Shown piece after piece: positions 46,407 to 57,058 of a DNA stretch of 64,000 bases. The notes under the pieces are model-generated. The model was given only the letters and a program-made list of their open reading frames with translations, was not told the origin of the DNA and did no database searches. The DNA is from Channallabes apus (lineage: Eukaryota; Chordata; Actinopteri; Siluriformes; Clariidae): assembly GCA_030522415.1 (NCBI GenBank), contig CM060124.1, forward strand, positions 26,615,954 through 26,679,953, written 5' to 3'. Every line of letters starts with the position of its first letter. The stretch's first letter is position 1. The translations under genes and the position numbers were made by a program.

Positions 46407-47133
46407 GTAAGTTATTAAGTCTTATATAACTCTTATTCTGATAATATTAAACTAATATTAGTAAATATTTTCCTCACTACAGCTAGCTCTTGTCAGCTTG
46501 TGTGACACATTGGCTTTCAATGCCATTTATATAGTTTAGTTAAATCATGCTAACATGCTGCCTCATGTAGCACAAACATGATATTTCCCGGTGGCTAAGC
46601 TAATGCCTTATGGAGTTTACAGATGTTTATATTCACCTTGTTTTGGATAGCTTTAGATTATGGTTGCTAATGTGTATTTGGCTCCATTTTGGTTAGCTTA
46701 TAACACTGCTATCAGTAATGTTATTTAGCACAAACAAGCAAGTTGCAGGTGGCTAAAATACTGCCTTATGTAGCTAAGTGATGCTTATGAATATTTCTTT
46801 GGTGTAAATGTATATAATCCCTTTTGTTTAGCGTGTATTTACAAATACCTGATAAGATGTAATTGTTTAGAATGTGTTCAATATGTGTGTAATGTCCAGT
46901 GGATGGTGTTTTTTAAAACTCAAATTGAATTATGGCAGCAGTGTGTAGTATTATCTATCACCATCATTGATGCTGTCATGTGACCTACAGAAGAGAGGTG
47001 TATATTTTTCATGTTGAAGTGTGGATACATTTTTGGTCATCTCTGTACTGTATATATTGTGCATCCATATTAATTGCACATCCATTTACTCTGAACAGTA
47101 TAGGTTAACATTTTTTTATTTATTTGTTTTTAG

Positions 47134-47400
47134 GAATGTGTCTGCATCACCCTTGCCTTCACCAGCCCCTCACATCAGGACACGCAAGTTCCGTTCAGAT
47201 GGACCTCTTGTATTTGTGAAGTGGATGGACACACGAGAAGTATCTACCTGTTCTACCATCCATTCTGCGTTACAGTAGACGCGGTGAAGATGAGGGTGAA
47301 ATTACAAGGTACATGGACTACAAAGACATTTCCATGTCCTGTGACTGCGTACAACCAGCACATGGGGAGTTGATCACTCTGATCAGCTATTACAATACTA
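47134..47400 (+). pseudogene. piggyBac-type transposase, C-terminal exon
   Basis: The acceptor 'tgtttttag' at 47125-47133 opens a frame that continues the first exon. The text RSDGPLVFVKWMDTREVS and CSTIHSAL matches the well-conserved 'VKW-D-REV--LSTIH' block that follows the third catalytic Asp in PGBD4-like proteins. After a stop at 47277, the decayed PVTAYNQHMG (near 47338-47367) marks the next conserved block. The protein is dead, with stops and frameshifts. The identity is firm; the exon end is approximate. Confidence 0.75.
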
Positions 47401-47754
47401 TACTACACAGCACAAAACAATGAAGCCGTACAGAAATATTTCTCTACACTGCTTGGACATTGCTCCAACCAATGCTTACCCTGCATGTATGTTTTGTACA
47501 GTTTTTTTTTTTTTATCTTGCACTGTTTTACTCTGAATGTCCGTCTTTTTTCAGTTTTTATTTTGTACTGTTCCTGTTGCAGTTTTACCCTGCATGTAAA
47601 CAAATGTCCAGAATGTCCAGATTATCATTAATCTGCATTTATACATAAAATCCTATTAACTATTGGGAAGCTAAACATAAGAATCCGTATGAAACATGAA
47701 AAGTTTCTAAAAGTTGCCAATAAATTAATATTGTGATGTGAAATAATTTTTCAG

Positions 47755-47906
47755 ATTGAAGTTATAAAGGGCTCTGGGGTGTTTTGCCAGGCAGAAGCGT
47801 GGAGAGCAGCCCGCCTTGCCACCTCTGCTACTGCCATGGTACGGAATCTGCTGCTGGGCACCTTCGACTTGGAGACTTGACCAAATTAAAAAGGTAGCCA
47901 TTATTG
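47755..47906 (+). pseudogene. exon-like fragment, possibly BEN-domain
   Basis: Lies between acceptor 'ttttcag' (47754) and donor GTGAGT (47907). The translation includes AEAWRAARLATSATAM and RNLLLGTFDLET. After a one-base shift, LDQIKKVAII follows. The last codon is split and joins the 53324 exon in frame. Helical Leu-rich text of this kind resembles the BEN domain, but the match is from memory and weak. It may be a second gene of the same transposon or an older host exon. Confidence 0.35.
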
Positions 47907-48384
47907 GTGAGTAAATGCATAATGCGTTGAGAAGGGAAAACAAAATATTTAAAGTGGACATACAGTCTCAATTTTTGCATAGGTTAATATGATTCTTTAG
48001 GGTCCTAATGAAAAGTTTGTAATATACTTTAATTAAAAAATCTCAATTGTTGTGTAAAAAAAACATAACTTTTACCTGGTAAAAAGTAGCTCTGTTCTCA
48101 GCAACCTGTTTCAGTACATGCTCCTTTAAATGTTAATGACCTCTACTGAACCCCCCCCCCAGTTCTGTGGGGCGTGTCTTCACAATACAAGTGGGGTATA
48201 GCTTTGATAACAGTTAAAAATATTTAAAAAACAGTTAAAAATAATTTTACATGATGTTAGAATTATTTTATATATAAAGGAGTTATTTCTACTCTCTTCC
48301 TCATAGATCTGATATTAACGTGTTAAATCTTCCCTGCTGCTATCTTCCTGTCTCCTCTTGCATCTGTTCATTCATGCTCACCTT

Positions 48385-48440
48385 CCCATACTCTGTCTCT
48401 CTCTCTCCCTCTCTCTCTCTCTCTGTCTCTCTTCCTCTCC
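48385..48440 (+). repeat. (CT)n-rich simple repeat
   Basis: CTCTCT run with interruptions. Confidence 0.9.
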
Positions 48441-48441
48441 T

Positions 48442-48560
48442 TTGATTCAAATTCTAATTTTATTTGTCACATACACAGTCATACACAGTATGATATGCAG
48501 TGAAATGCTTATACGACAGCCAGTGACCTTAAAAATTAAATAAATGAGTAAGGAATAAAT
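48442..48560 (+). repeat. dispersed repeat, TTTATTTGTCAC type
   Basis: Same block as 2461-2600: ATTTGTCACATACACAGTCA, ACACAGTATGATATGCAGTG, AAATGCTTATACGAC. Confidence 0.6.
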
Positions 48561-48702
48561 ATCAATAAAAAGAAATACTAAAGAAAATAAATTTAACTAG
48601 TAAAATAGTTGTACAAATATACAATGTACAAATGAGGGCATAATAAAAATCTTACAAAATATAGGGGATATATAAATATTATTATTATTATTATTTTTAT
48701 TA

Positions 48703-48731
48703 TAAATATATATATATATATATATATATAG
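48703..48731 (+). repeat. (AT)n microsatellite
   Basis: AT run inside a larger AT-rich imperfect palindrome (48655-48755). Confidence 0.9.
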
Positions 48732-48826
48732 TAAGATTTTTATTATGCACTCATATTTTTATATATATATAGTTATATATGTATATAAAATTTTACATGT
48801 GAATCTAGTTGTAAAACTTTTTTGAC

Positions 48827-48897
48827 TTCCCAGACCGGGAATCGAACTCGGGCCGCTGCGATGAGAGCGCGTATCCTAACCACTAGACCACGGAGGA
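48827..48897 (-). tRNA. tRNA-Glu-like (CTC), probable pseudogene
   Basis: On the minus strand: A box TGGTCTAGTGGTTAGG, anticodon loop CTCTCAT giving CTC, and B box GAGTTCGATTCCCGG. These match vertebrate tRNA-Glu. The acceptor stem (TCCTCCG with TCTGGGA) has two or three mismatches, and the anticodon arm is one base short. No T-run follows directly. It is one of three such sequences in about 1 kb. Confidence 0.6.
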
Positions 48898-49289
48898 TTA
48901 ATGGCTGCCGCTTGGAAATGCCGGCTATTCAACCCCGCGACCTTATACACGCGAAGCATTGTTTTTTCGGGATCTTACCAGGACATTTACAATGGTTAAT
49001 TTGTAGTAACATATGTCTATAGCACAGGCGTTTAGTCAAACATATTTATACCGATCTTTTGCTGTTAATAAACAGAGACCTTTCTGACAGACAACGTGTG
49101 TGTGTGTGTGTGTGTGTGTCTCTGACTGTCATATAGATGCCGGGAATAGGACATCATACACGCGAAGCATTGTGTGTGTGTGAGAGTCTCTCCTTATGTC
49201 AGAAAAGCTTACCGAAGCATAGCGCACTCGCCTCGTTACTAAACGAACTTTTAGAAAAACTTTATAAATATGTAGTGCAAAAAGCATGT
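48898..49289. repeat. spacer of a 464-bp tandem duplication, unit 1
   Basis: 'gaaatgccggctattcaa', 'ttatacacgcgaagcattg' and 'tttataccgatcttttgctg' recur 464 bp later at 49379 onward. It includes a (GT)n tract at 49097-49119 and a second 'acacgcgaagcattg' at 49158. Confidence 0.9.
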
Positions 49290-49360
49290 GCCTTGAGGGG
49301 GAATCGAACCCGGGGCTACCGCATTAGAGTGCGGCATCCTAGCCACTACATCACGAAGGA
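49289..49360 (-). tRNA. tRNA-Glu-like, altered anticodon loop
   Basis: On the minus strand: A box TGATGTAGTGGCTAGG and B box GGGTTCGATTCCC. The anticodon arm is CCGCA-CTCTAA-TGCGG, so the normal CTC has been changed and the identity is uncertain (CTA is one reading). The T-stem has mismatches. A run of five T follows six bases past the 3' end (49279-49283), a possible Pol III stop. Confidence 0.5.
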
Positions 49361-49769
49361 TTAACGGTTACCACTGCTGAAATGCCGGCTATTCAACCCG
49401 CGACCTTATACACGCGAAGCATTGTTTTTTTTTCGGGATCTCACCAGGACATTTACAATGGTTAATTTGTAGTAACATATGTCTATAGCACAGGCGTTTA
49501 GTCAAACATATTTATACCGATCTTTTGCTGTTAATAAACAGAGAACTTTCTGACAAACAACGTGTGTGTGTGTGTCTGTGTGTGTGAATGAGGCATATAG
49601 ATGTCGGGAATAGGACAACATACACGCGAAGCATTGTGTGTGTGTGTGTGTGTGTGTGTGACTGAGTCTCTCCTTATGTCAGAAAAGCTTATCAAAGCAT
49701 AGCGCACTCGCCTCGTTACTAAACGAACATTAGAAAAACTTTATAAATATGTAGTGCAAAAAAAGCATG
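49361..49769. repeat. spacer of the tandem duplication, unit 2
   Basis: Repeats 48915 onward with about 95% identity by eye, including a (GT)n tract at 49633-49660. Confidence 0.88.
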
Positions 49770-49841
49770 TACCTTAAGCAGGAATCGAACCCGGGTCTCC
49801 CACGTGAAAACACCAAATCCTAACCACTAGACCACCACACT
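49770..49841 (-). tRNA. tRNA-Glu-like (TTC), probable pseudogene
   Basis: On the minus strand: A box TGGTCTAGTGGTTAGG, anticodon loop TTTTCAC (TTC) and B box GGGTTCGATTCC. The acceptor stem pairs poorly (AGTGTGG). A run of seven T follows (49758-49764). Confidence 0.55.
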
Positions 49842-51741
49842 ACTGCAACGCTGCTGCAACAAACAGCACACCACACTCATGTAGGTGCCATTTTGCTCCC
49901 GTGTAGAATAACAATGGCCGACGGCTCTTTTTTTCACTCGGGGCGGGTCTTTGCTAAAACACCAGTGTCAATCAACTGTAGTAGGAGCGGCCTCTGTCGG
50001 TGTGAGTTCACACCGACAGGCTTTTGAAAACGGGCTGATTTCAGAAGGGGCATCTTATATTATTAAATTAAAAGAAAATCGCTGGGCGGCTCTTTATCAC
50101 TGTAGAGTGGTTGTGTACACACTCTCCTAACACACAATGCAGTCCAAACAGCTTGAAAAAGTCCATGTAGCACTGTAGGTGCCCTTTAAGACTTTATAAG
50201 TTCACAACTTTAACCATAACCTACTTGTATCAATGTTTATTAGCCATCAATGGAGACTGCATAAGGTAGAGCACCCATTATTGTTACTGTATCTGCTCGG
50301 GACCTATAATACTAATTCATCACTTGCTCACTTCTTAATCCTACCTTTCCTCTTCTAAAGCCACATTATATTGCGCTGTAAGGTGTGTAGTCCTCTATTT
50401 TGTAGAACATATAGTGTTGCAAATAACCTCGTGGCACTAATTGTTGTTGTCTGAAGTTTTAATAAATAATCATAATGCTGTCAAAAATAATGTCATAAAT
50501 AGATTTTCTTTATCAATTAACTTCTATTAATTAAATAAAATTTTTAATGTAAATTTTTAAAGTTTAATGGAATGGCTGTGTGAAAGATGCTGAAGCTGAC
50601 GTGCCAATAGTCTTTTATATTAATGTTGTTCGGAAGCCTGTGTAATGATGTAGTTTCGACATCTATCGACTGAACAGCGTTTTTTCGACTTGATTTCATG
50701 TTATTGTTGTTCAGCAATGGCATGGACGTGATGTTTTGGCAAAAGAAGGGTGGGATGGTGGTTGATGGTGACTGAAAGCGGTGACTGAGTAGATTGGACG
50801 TCACAGCAGCTCGTGAAAAGGCAGAGCTACTTTATGCAAGCTGTGTGCATTCTACTGTGGATTGACTGTTTTGAAACTTATATGGTAGTTACATAGCCCC
50901 TAGACCTCAGTTACCATGAAAAAAGCCATGAAATTTCAGTTTTGACCATATGGGATCTTAAACAAGGACGTCATCTTTTTTTAATTATTGTTTGTTCGGG
51001 GAGGAATTATAGACCACAATGTCAGCATGATCTTGGGTTTGTTTCCTTATCACTTCTTGTGTGCGTTTGGCTGTAGCTTGCACACCAGACAGAGTTGTTG
51101 GTGATTCTTCCTATTGTAAAGTCATGCAGTGTGTAATCTCCTGTCGCCAATTCATTGTGCAGTGTGAACACAGCAGCAACTAAATGCTACCACAGATAGT
51201 ACAGTGTGAAAACAATGGTGACTTTGAAAATCATGCAGTGTGAGTTTGAGGAGAAGGTAAAAAGCAATGCAAAACAAATAATGTACAGTTTATGTTGTCA
51301 TTACTTTGCTCTCAAACTAAATGCAATGTAATAATAGGCGTTATTTAATAATAACATTAACAGTGCAGCATGCATCTAACTCTGGGTAAAAAGCTTATAA
51401 TAAAATCACCAAAATAAGTCTTCATGTTAAGAATAAATATGCAAACAGTACGGTATCTGAGCGTACGGATTGGAAATTTGTGCATACAGTTTGTTAATCC
51501 GTGGCCACGATTTGTTAAACTGAGGGAACAGTTTAAGTATTTGTGAGTGCGGGGGACAAATTGCAAAACCGTCGCCACGGATTGATTTTTTTTAAAATTT
51601 ATTTATTTTTTTGGTCCTACAGGTTTTTTTTTTTTTTTTTTGCACATAAAAGACTACATTGTTACATTAAGTATATTTGTTTTCATAGCATTGAATATGT
51701 ACATTGTAGGACAACATTTGCAGATTGTGAAATAACACATA
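49842..51741. other. noncoding interior of the piggyBac-like element
   Basis: No exon or known repeat apart from T-runs near 51625. The sequence 'tcggtgtgagttcacaccga' at 49998-50017 is a perfect 20-bp palindrome. The 86-codon minus frame at 50544 is unsupported. Confidence 0.4.
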
Positions 51742-53120
51742 CAGGTCCTTCTCAAAAAATTAGCATATTGTGATAAAGTTAATTATTTTCTGTAATGTAC
51801 TGATAAACATTAGACTTTCATATATTTTAGATTCATTACACACAACTGAAGTAGTTCAAGCCTTTTATTGTTTTAATATTGATGATTGTGGCATACAGCT
51901 CATGAAAACCCAAAATCCCTATCTCAAACAATTAGCATATCATGAAAAGTTTCTCTAAATGAGCTATTAACCTAATCATCTGAATCAACTAATTATCTAT
52001 AAACACCTACAAAAGATTCCTGAGGCTTTTAAAAACTCCCAGCCTGGTTCATTACTCAAAACCGCAATCATGGGTAAGACTGCCGACCTGACTGCTGTCC
52101 AGAAGGCCATCATTGACACCCTCAAGCAAGAGGGTAAGACACAGAAAGACATTTCTGAACGAATAGGCTGTTCCCAGAGTGCTGTATCAAGGCACCTCAG
52201 TGGGAAGTCTGTGGGAAGGAAAAAGTGTGGCAGAAAACGCTGCACAACGAGAAGAGGTGACCGGGCCCTGAGGAAGATTGTGGAGAAGGACCGATTCCAG
52301 ACCTTGGGGGATCTGCGGAAGCAGTGGACTGAGTCTGGAGTAGAAACATCCAGAGCCACCGTGTACAGGCGTGTGCAGGAAATGGGCTACAGGTTGCAAA
52401 TTTTGCATGTCATTCGGAAATCAAGGTGCCAGAGTCTGGAGGAAGACTGGGGAGAGGGAAATGCCAAAATGCCTGAAGTCCAGTGTCAAGTACCCACAGT
52501 CAGTGATGGTCTGGGGTGCCATGTCAGCTGCTGGTGTTGGTCCACTGTGTTTTATCAAGGGCAGGGTCAATGCAGCTAGCTATCAGGAGATTTTGGAGCA
52601 CTTCATGCTTCCATCTGCTGAAAAGCTTTATGGAGATGAAGATTTCATTGTTCAGCACGACCTGGCACCTGCTCACAGTGCCAAAACCACTGGTAAATGT
52701 TCTACTGACCATGGTATTACTGTGCTCAATTGGCCTGCCAACTCTCCTGACCTGAACCCCATAGAGAATCTGTGGGATATTGTGAAGAGAAAGTTGAGAC
52801 ACAAGACACAAGAATCTGCAAAAGGATTCCCGACCAAGTATTGAGTGCAGAACTGAACATAATTATATGAAGGTTGACTATTTTTGTATTAAAAACACTT
52901 TTCTTTTATTGGTCGGATGAAATATGCTAATTTTTTGAGATAGGGATTTTGGGTTTTCATGAGCTGTATGCCACAATCATCAATATTAAAACAATAAAAG
53001 GCTTGAACTACTTCAGTTGTGTGTAATGAATCTAAAATATATGAAAGTCTAATGTTGATCAGTACATTACAGAAAATAATGAACTCTATCACAATATGCT
53101 AATTTTTTGAGAAGGACCTG
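51742..53120 (+). mobile_element. Tc1-like transposon, internally deleted (copy 2)
   Basis: Near-identical to 2665-4038, with the same ends and TA flanks (51740-51741, 53121-53122). The inner direct repeats of the IR/DR layout are better kept: 'atctcaaacaattagcat' near 51920 and 'atgctaattttttgagatag' near 52926. It is inserted in the intron between the exon-like pieces at 47755 and 53324. Confidence 0.96.
52070..52844 (+). pseudogene. Tc1 transposase with the same internal deletions as copy 1
   Basis: Starts at ATG 52070 (MGKTADLTAVQKAI). The break at about 52390-52402 is the same as in copy 1 and removes the segment with the first catalytic Asp. The later frame carries the second Asp (QHDLAPAHS) and Glu (SPDLNPIENLW) and closes in frame with AKGFPTKY. 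That means about 37 codons before the C terminus were cleanly removed. The shared breakpoints show that the deletions predate the two insertions, so deleted copies were moved by another copy's transposase. Confidence 0.92.
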
Positions 53121-53323
53121 TATATTAAAAAAAATCTAATGTGTGCATTGTATCTATGGAAGATTGTAGGACATTTCAAAACATATGTTGCATATCTGTA
53201 CATTTGTAAAAGTCACATTTCCAAAAATTTAGGACCCACCTTCTGTCATTCATAAACAACTACCACTCCAAGTTTTTAGAGCATTGTAAAGTTCTAACCT
53301 TTTGTTTGTTTTTCATTCTTTAG

Positions 53324-53436
53324 ATGCACTACAACAACAGCTGAAAAAGGAGTTTCTTTGCTTCAACAGTTCAGAAATGGCTTCGTTATGCCCCAGAACG
53401 GCTGGGGGGGAAATTGCTTGTGGTGGAAAACCATAA
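53324..53436 (+). pseudogene. terminal exon-like fragment joining 47755-47906
   Basis: The acceptor 'ttcattctttag' ends at 53323. Joined to 47906 the first codon is GAT, then ALQQQLKKEFLCFNSSEM and a stop TAA at 53434. This gives a Lys/Leu-rich helical end. The phase agrees at both sides. I cannot name it with confidence; a BEN-domain end is possible. Confidence 0.3.
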
Positions 53437-54205
53437 GTTCAGACTCATGTCTTATCTGTTTTGCTGAGTAAATACATTTCAACTTACGAATAATGTTTCA
53501 GTCATCTGTTGTGTTTCTGACTTGGTTGTTTCTATTTGCATTTGACTGAATTTTGCTGAGGCAGGCTGCCATTTTTATATTATGGTTTTCCAGTCTCTTC
53601 TCTTGGCAGTTAGATTCTGTTTTATGAATTCAGAATTAACAATCTCTTCTAATAGTTCTCTTCTAAAAAGTCATATTGTCATCCAGTTTATAATAATTTG
53701 TATGTAAGTTGTAGTGTGTTTTATTATATAGTTGTTTTATTGTAATTGTGATGTTACTTCCTGTTTAAATGGGTATGGAGCATAAATAAATAAATATGTT
53801 TACATGTAAACTGAAGGATGTTGAGTTACTGACTTTTTGTTTAAAAAAAAAAAAAAAAAAGCTTTTCAGCCCTACATGGTCTCTGATTTAAAGAAATAAA
53901 TCAAAACGGACATGATTTACTGTCATAGAATCTTGCTGTTCATAAAGCAAGACTAAACTATAATTGTTTCAATGTTGATTCAATGTTGATTCAATGTAAA
54001 ATAAGTGATTGAATTTACGTTGAACAAACATTGATTTTATGCCCATCTTGATCTATTTTTCATCATTGAAATAACATTATTTCAAGGTGCAAACCTGATG
54101 AAAAATCAACGTTTAACATTGAAATTTCAACATTGATTCAATGACAAGTTGGTTGATGCTTTAATGTTGATTCAACGATGATTCAATGTTGTTCTGCTAT
54201 CTGGG
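53437..54205. other. right subterminal region of the piggyBac-like element
   Basis: AT-rich. 53960-54195 has many 'ttgattcaatgttga' repeats in both orientations, matching the left end (44565-44720). Confidence 0.7.
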
Positions 54206-54468
54206 AAGTCAGCAAACACACAGCTTTGGTGTGCTGTTGTGTATAAATCTTCCTCCAACTTGATGTTATTCACATTTTTGTAATGCTACAAACTGTAATG
54301 GAGTAAATTTTTTTTGTTGGTTGCTATAAATCTTTATTGAAATATAGAAACTAGAAGCAAAACCATAATGAGGAAACGATCAGAAACCAGAAAGATCTAG
54401 AAAGAAAAACATATACTCAGCTTGAACAAGAATACTCCCTCCCTCGGCTTCACACACACACGCACGCA

Positions 54469-54470
54469 CG

Positions 54471-54512
<42 letters not shown>
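54469..54512 (+). repeat. (CA)n microsatellite
   Basis: Preceded by (CACG)n at 54458-54474. Confidence 0.95.
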
Positions 54513-54516
<4 letters not shown>

Positions 54517-54549
54517 TCTACAGAGAAGCACTGTTTTGTCATGATTGTT

Positions 54550-54941
54550 TTCAAAGGTAAAGTGCAGGTTCATTTATTTGTTTGTTTAACTTTACAGCAG
54601 TGATTCCACTAGTATGCGCTCACACGAGTGTCATTAGCGATGTTCCTTGCCAATTTTCCCGACAAAACAGTCTTTCCGTTAACGTGTGTGTGTTTGTGTG
54701 AAATTCAAATAAGAGAGGAGTAAGGTTTATTGTGTAAAATGAGAAGGGGGAGATGAGAGGGGCTGATTCCTTCTGCCCTCTTACTTTAGATTCATACACA
54801 CACACACACGCCTGCGTGCATAAACGGAAACACTTATCTGTCGGGATTTTATTTTTTACTTTAAATTTTGAATTAATTATTTGTTTGTATTTATTGTTTT
54901 GGGCTGTGGAACGAATAATGTGAGTTTCCATTATTTATTAT
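54550..54941 (+). repeat. older DNA repeat (second copy), left part
   Basis: 'aaagtgcaggttcattt', 'gggctgtggaacgaataatg' and 'gagtttccattattt' match 34354-34480. It is interrupted at 54942 by an LTR element and resumes at 57059. Confidence 0.6.
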
Positions 54942-55287
54942 TGTCATGATCCCCTCTGTGTCTGCGTCGAGTGCGTGGTCGCGGCATGAATGCGGAGGAG
55001 GCGAGCTGACGGTTCGTTAAAGTCTTTTTATTTAAATCAAAAGACATAGAACACCAAACACAAACTTAGGCATAAATATAACTAAAGCTAGACGCCTGAC
55101 TGAACTTCAGCCAGGCTATTTATACTAAACATAATCAAGACCAAATTAGCTTTCCTCGGTTCAGGTGAGCTTCATACATCACCTGACCGAGGTGTGGACT
55201 GGGAACTGAAGTAAAACCCAACATAACAAAAATTACAAAACGAAACATAAACAGGCGTTAGGCGCCCTCTAGGGGTTGACCGTTATA
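54942..55287 (-). repeat. 3' LTR of the short LTR element
   Basis: + strand limits are TGTCATGATCCCC and GACCGTTATA. About 96% identical by eye to 56713-57053, which lacks four bases (ATCA). Confidence 0.9.
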
Positions 55288-55997
55288 GTATCCCCCCCCA
55301 AGAAAATGCTCCTCCGGAGCATCACCGGAGGCCCCGGACACCCACCCCAATGTTCTACCTTCTGCCTCCCGACCAGGAGGCTGGGTGACGGGGCTGGAGA
55401 CGTGCTCGACGTCTGCTGGGCTTGAGACGTGCTCGGCCGTTGCCGAGCTGGAGACGTGCTCGGCCGCTGCAGAGCTGGAGACGTGCTCGGCCGTTGCAGA
55501 GCTGGAGACGTGCTCGGCCGTTGCAGAGCTGGAGACGTGCTCGGCCGTTGCAGAGCTGGAGACGTGCCCGGCCGATGCAGAGCTGGAGACGTGCTCGGCC
55601 GATGCAGAGCTGTAGACGTTCTCGGCCGTTGCAGAGCTGGAGACATGCTCGGCCGTTGCAGAGCTGGAGACGTGCTCGGCCGCGACGGCACTGACTGTGC
55701 TCTCGACGGCGGCGTTGGAGCTAGCACTGCACTCGACGACGGCGTTGGCACTGGCACTGCGCTCGACGACGGCGTTGGAGCTGGCACTGAGCTCGACGAC
55801 AGCGTTGGAGCGTGCACTGCGCTCGACGACAGCGTTGGAGCGTGCACTGCGCTCGACGACGGCGTTGGGGCTGGCACTGAGCTCGACAGCGGCGTTGGAG
55901 CGTGCACCGTGCTCGACGACGGCGTTGGAGCTGGCACTGCGCTCGATGACGACATTGGGGCTGGCACTGAACTCGACGGCGGCATTGGAGTGTGCAC
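55269..55997 (-). pseudogene. Pro/Ser/Ala-rich protein coded by two minisatellites
   Basis: The open frame has two repeat domains. The N-terminal part is 10-residue units like VPAPTPSSSA (30-bp DNA unit, about 55690-56075). It is followed by 9-residue units like PALQRPSTS (27-bp unit, about 55430-55680). The tail has a short unique end (VEHWGGCPGPPVMLRRS) running into the LTR. Upstream in the same frame (56450-56238) is a Gln/Leu-rich possible coiled coil (DLHEQVLQLQLQFVQV), ended by a stop. It may be a variable gag linker. It is not a known enzyme. Confidence 0.55.
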
Positions 55998-56394
55998 TGC
56001 GCTCTACAACGGCGTTGGAGCTTGCACTGAGCTCGACAGCGGCGTTGGCGCTGGCACGGCGCTCGACAGCTCAACATCGTCCTCAAAGCCGGGAGGCGGC
56101 GGCAGAACGGGTGCGTGGGTCAGCGGCTGCTGACACGCTAGCGTGCTGTCCTCAACGCCGGGAGGCGGCGGTAGAATGACGCTCCCTAGCTCGCACAGAG
56201 ACTGGGTGATGGAAACGCCATTCTCCTCTTCATGCAGTCACGGCGCGCAGTCTTCCTTCGCGACAGGCTCAGGCAGTGGCCGTGGGAGGAGCGCATTGTC
56301 CAGATCCGGGAGGGGGATCGCTTCCGGGACTACAGCGTGGTTCTCCCGAACCTGGACGAACTGCAGTTGGAGCTGCAGCACCTGCTCGTGCAGG

Positions 56395-56688
56395 TCACGG
56401 ATGCACTCCTCGTTGTGTTCCGTCCACTGCCTGCAGAATAGCAGAACCACTCGGCGGTGTGCGCCGGATGACGGGCCCGCAGCCTTCCCAGCTTCGCCTC
56501 GCCATTCTCTGCCTGGCCGTCACGCTGTCCTGCCTTGAGTCCGCCGGCTCGATGAGCCCACAGTTTCTCCAGCCTTGCCAAACCTCCATCTCGCCATGCT
56601 CCTCGCTGGCTTCCAGCAGTTCCGCCAGCTCGTTGGATATGATGAGTTCCACCCCCCAAAAATTCCCTAGGAGGGGGTCCTCCGCCAT
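56395..56688 (-). pseudogene. gag-like N-terminal fragment
   Basis: The ATG at 56688 lies 25 bases after the 5' LTR. The protein starts MAEDPLLGNFWGVELI with an acidic helix (NELAELLEASEEHGEMEV). The frame shifts before the coiled-coil part. I infer gag from its position only. Confidence 0.45.
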
Positions 56689-56712
56689 GCCGCTTATACG
56701 GTCTAGCTTTCG

Positions 56713-57053
56713 GTCATGATCCCCTCTGTGTCTGCGTCGGGTGCGTGGTCGCGGCATGAATGCGGAGGAGGCGAGCTGACGGTTCGTTAAAGTCTTTTTA
56801 TTTAAATCAAAAGACATAGAACACCAAACACAAACTTAGGCATAAATATAACTAAAGCTAGACGCCTGACTGAACTTCAGCCAGGCTATTTATACTAAAC
56901 ATAAGACCAAATTAGCTTTCCTCGGTTCAGGTGAGCTTCTTACGTCACCTGACCCAGGTGCAGACTGGGAACTGAAGTAAAACCCAAGATAACAAAAACT
57001 AAAAAACGAAACATAAACGGGCGTTAGGCGCCCTCTAGGGGTTGACCATTATA
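56713..57053 (-). repeat. 5' LTR of the short LTR element
   Basis: Direct repeat of 54942-55287. Confidence 0.9.
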
Positions 57054-57058
57054 ATTAT

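Larger units (their letters stand above)
44553..54205 (+). mobile_element. piggyBac-like DNA transposon, 9.65 kb with nested insertions
   Basis: The ends are inverted: CCCAGATAGCA at 44553 and TGCTATCTGGG ending at 54205. Both are followed inward by repeated TTGATTCAATGTTGA motifs. TTAA, the piggyBac target, precedes the left end (44549-44552); the right flank has decayed to AAGT. Inside lie + strand piggyBac-type transposase exons, BEN-like exons, a TA-rich palindromic minisatellite, a SINE, three tRNA-Glu-like sequences and a Tc1 copy. Some of this cargo arrived later. Confidence 0.7.
54942..57053 (-). mobile_element. short non-autonomous LTR retrotransposon
   Basis: Two direct repeats of ~345 bp flank 1.4 kb of internal DNA. 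The 5-bp target duplication ATTAT (54937-54941, 57054-57058) is exact. A purine tract (complement of TCCCCCCCCAAG, 55290-55302) abuts the left LTR, and a gag-like ATG follows the right LTR, so the coding strand is minus. There is no protease, RT or integrase, so it depends on another element. Confidence 0.9.

Noticed and set aside
47403..47961. Minus-strand frames of 66 and 78 residues
   Set aside because: Antisense shadows of the piggyBac-type and BEN-like exon relics.
49001..50000. CRISPR-like array from regularly spaced repeats
   Set aside because: The repeats are ~464-bp units with tRNA-like segments in a vertebrate genome; no short repeat-spacer pattern exists.
50544..50804. 86-residue minus frame
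   Set aside because: No recognised motif, no splice signals and ordinary composition.
55385..56179. Plus-strand frames with GDVLGRCRA, SWRRARPLQ and ALERALRSTTAL repeats
   Set aside because: Shadows of the same 27- and 30-bp units. The LTR element's purine tract and gag-like start place the coding strand on minus.
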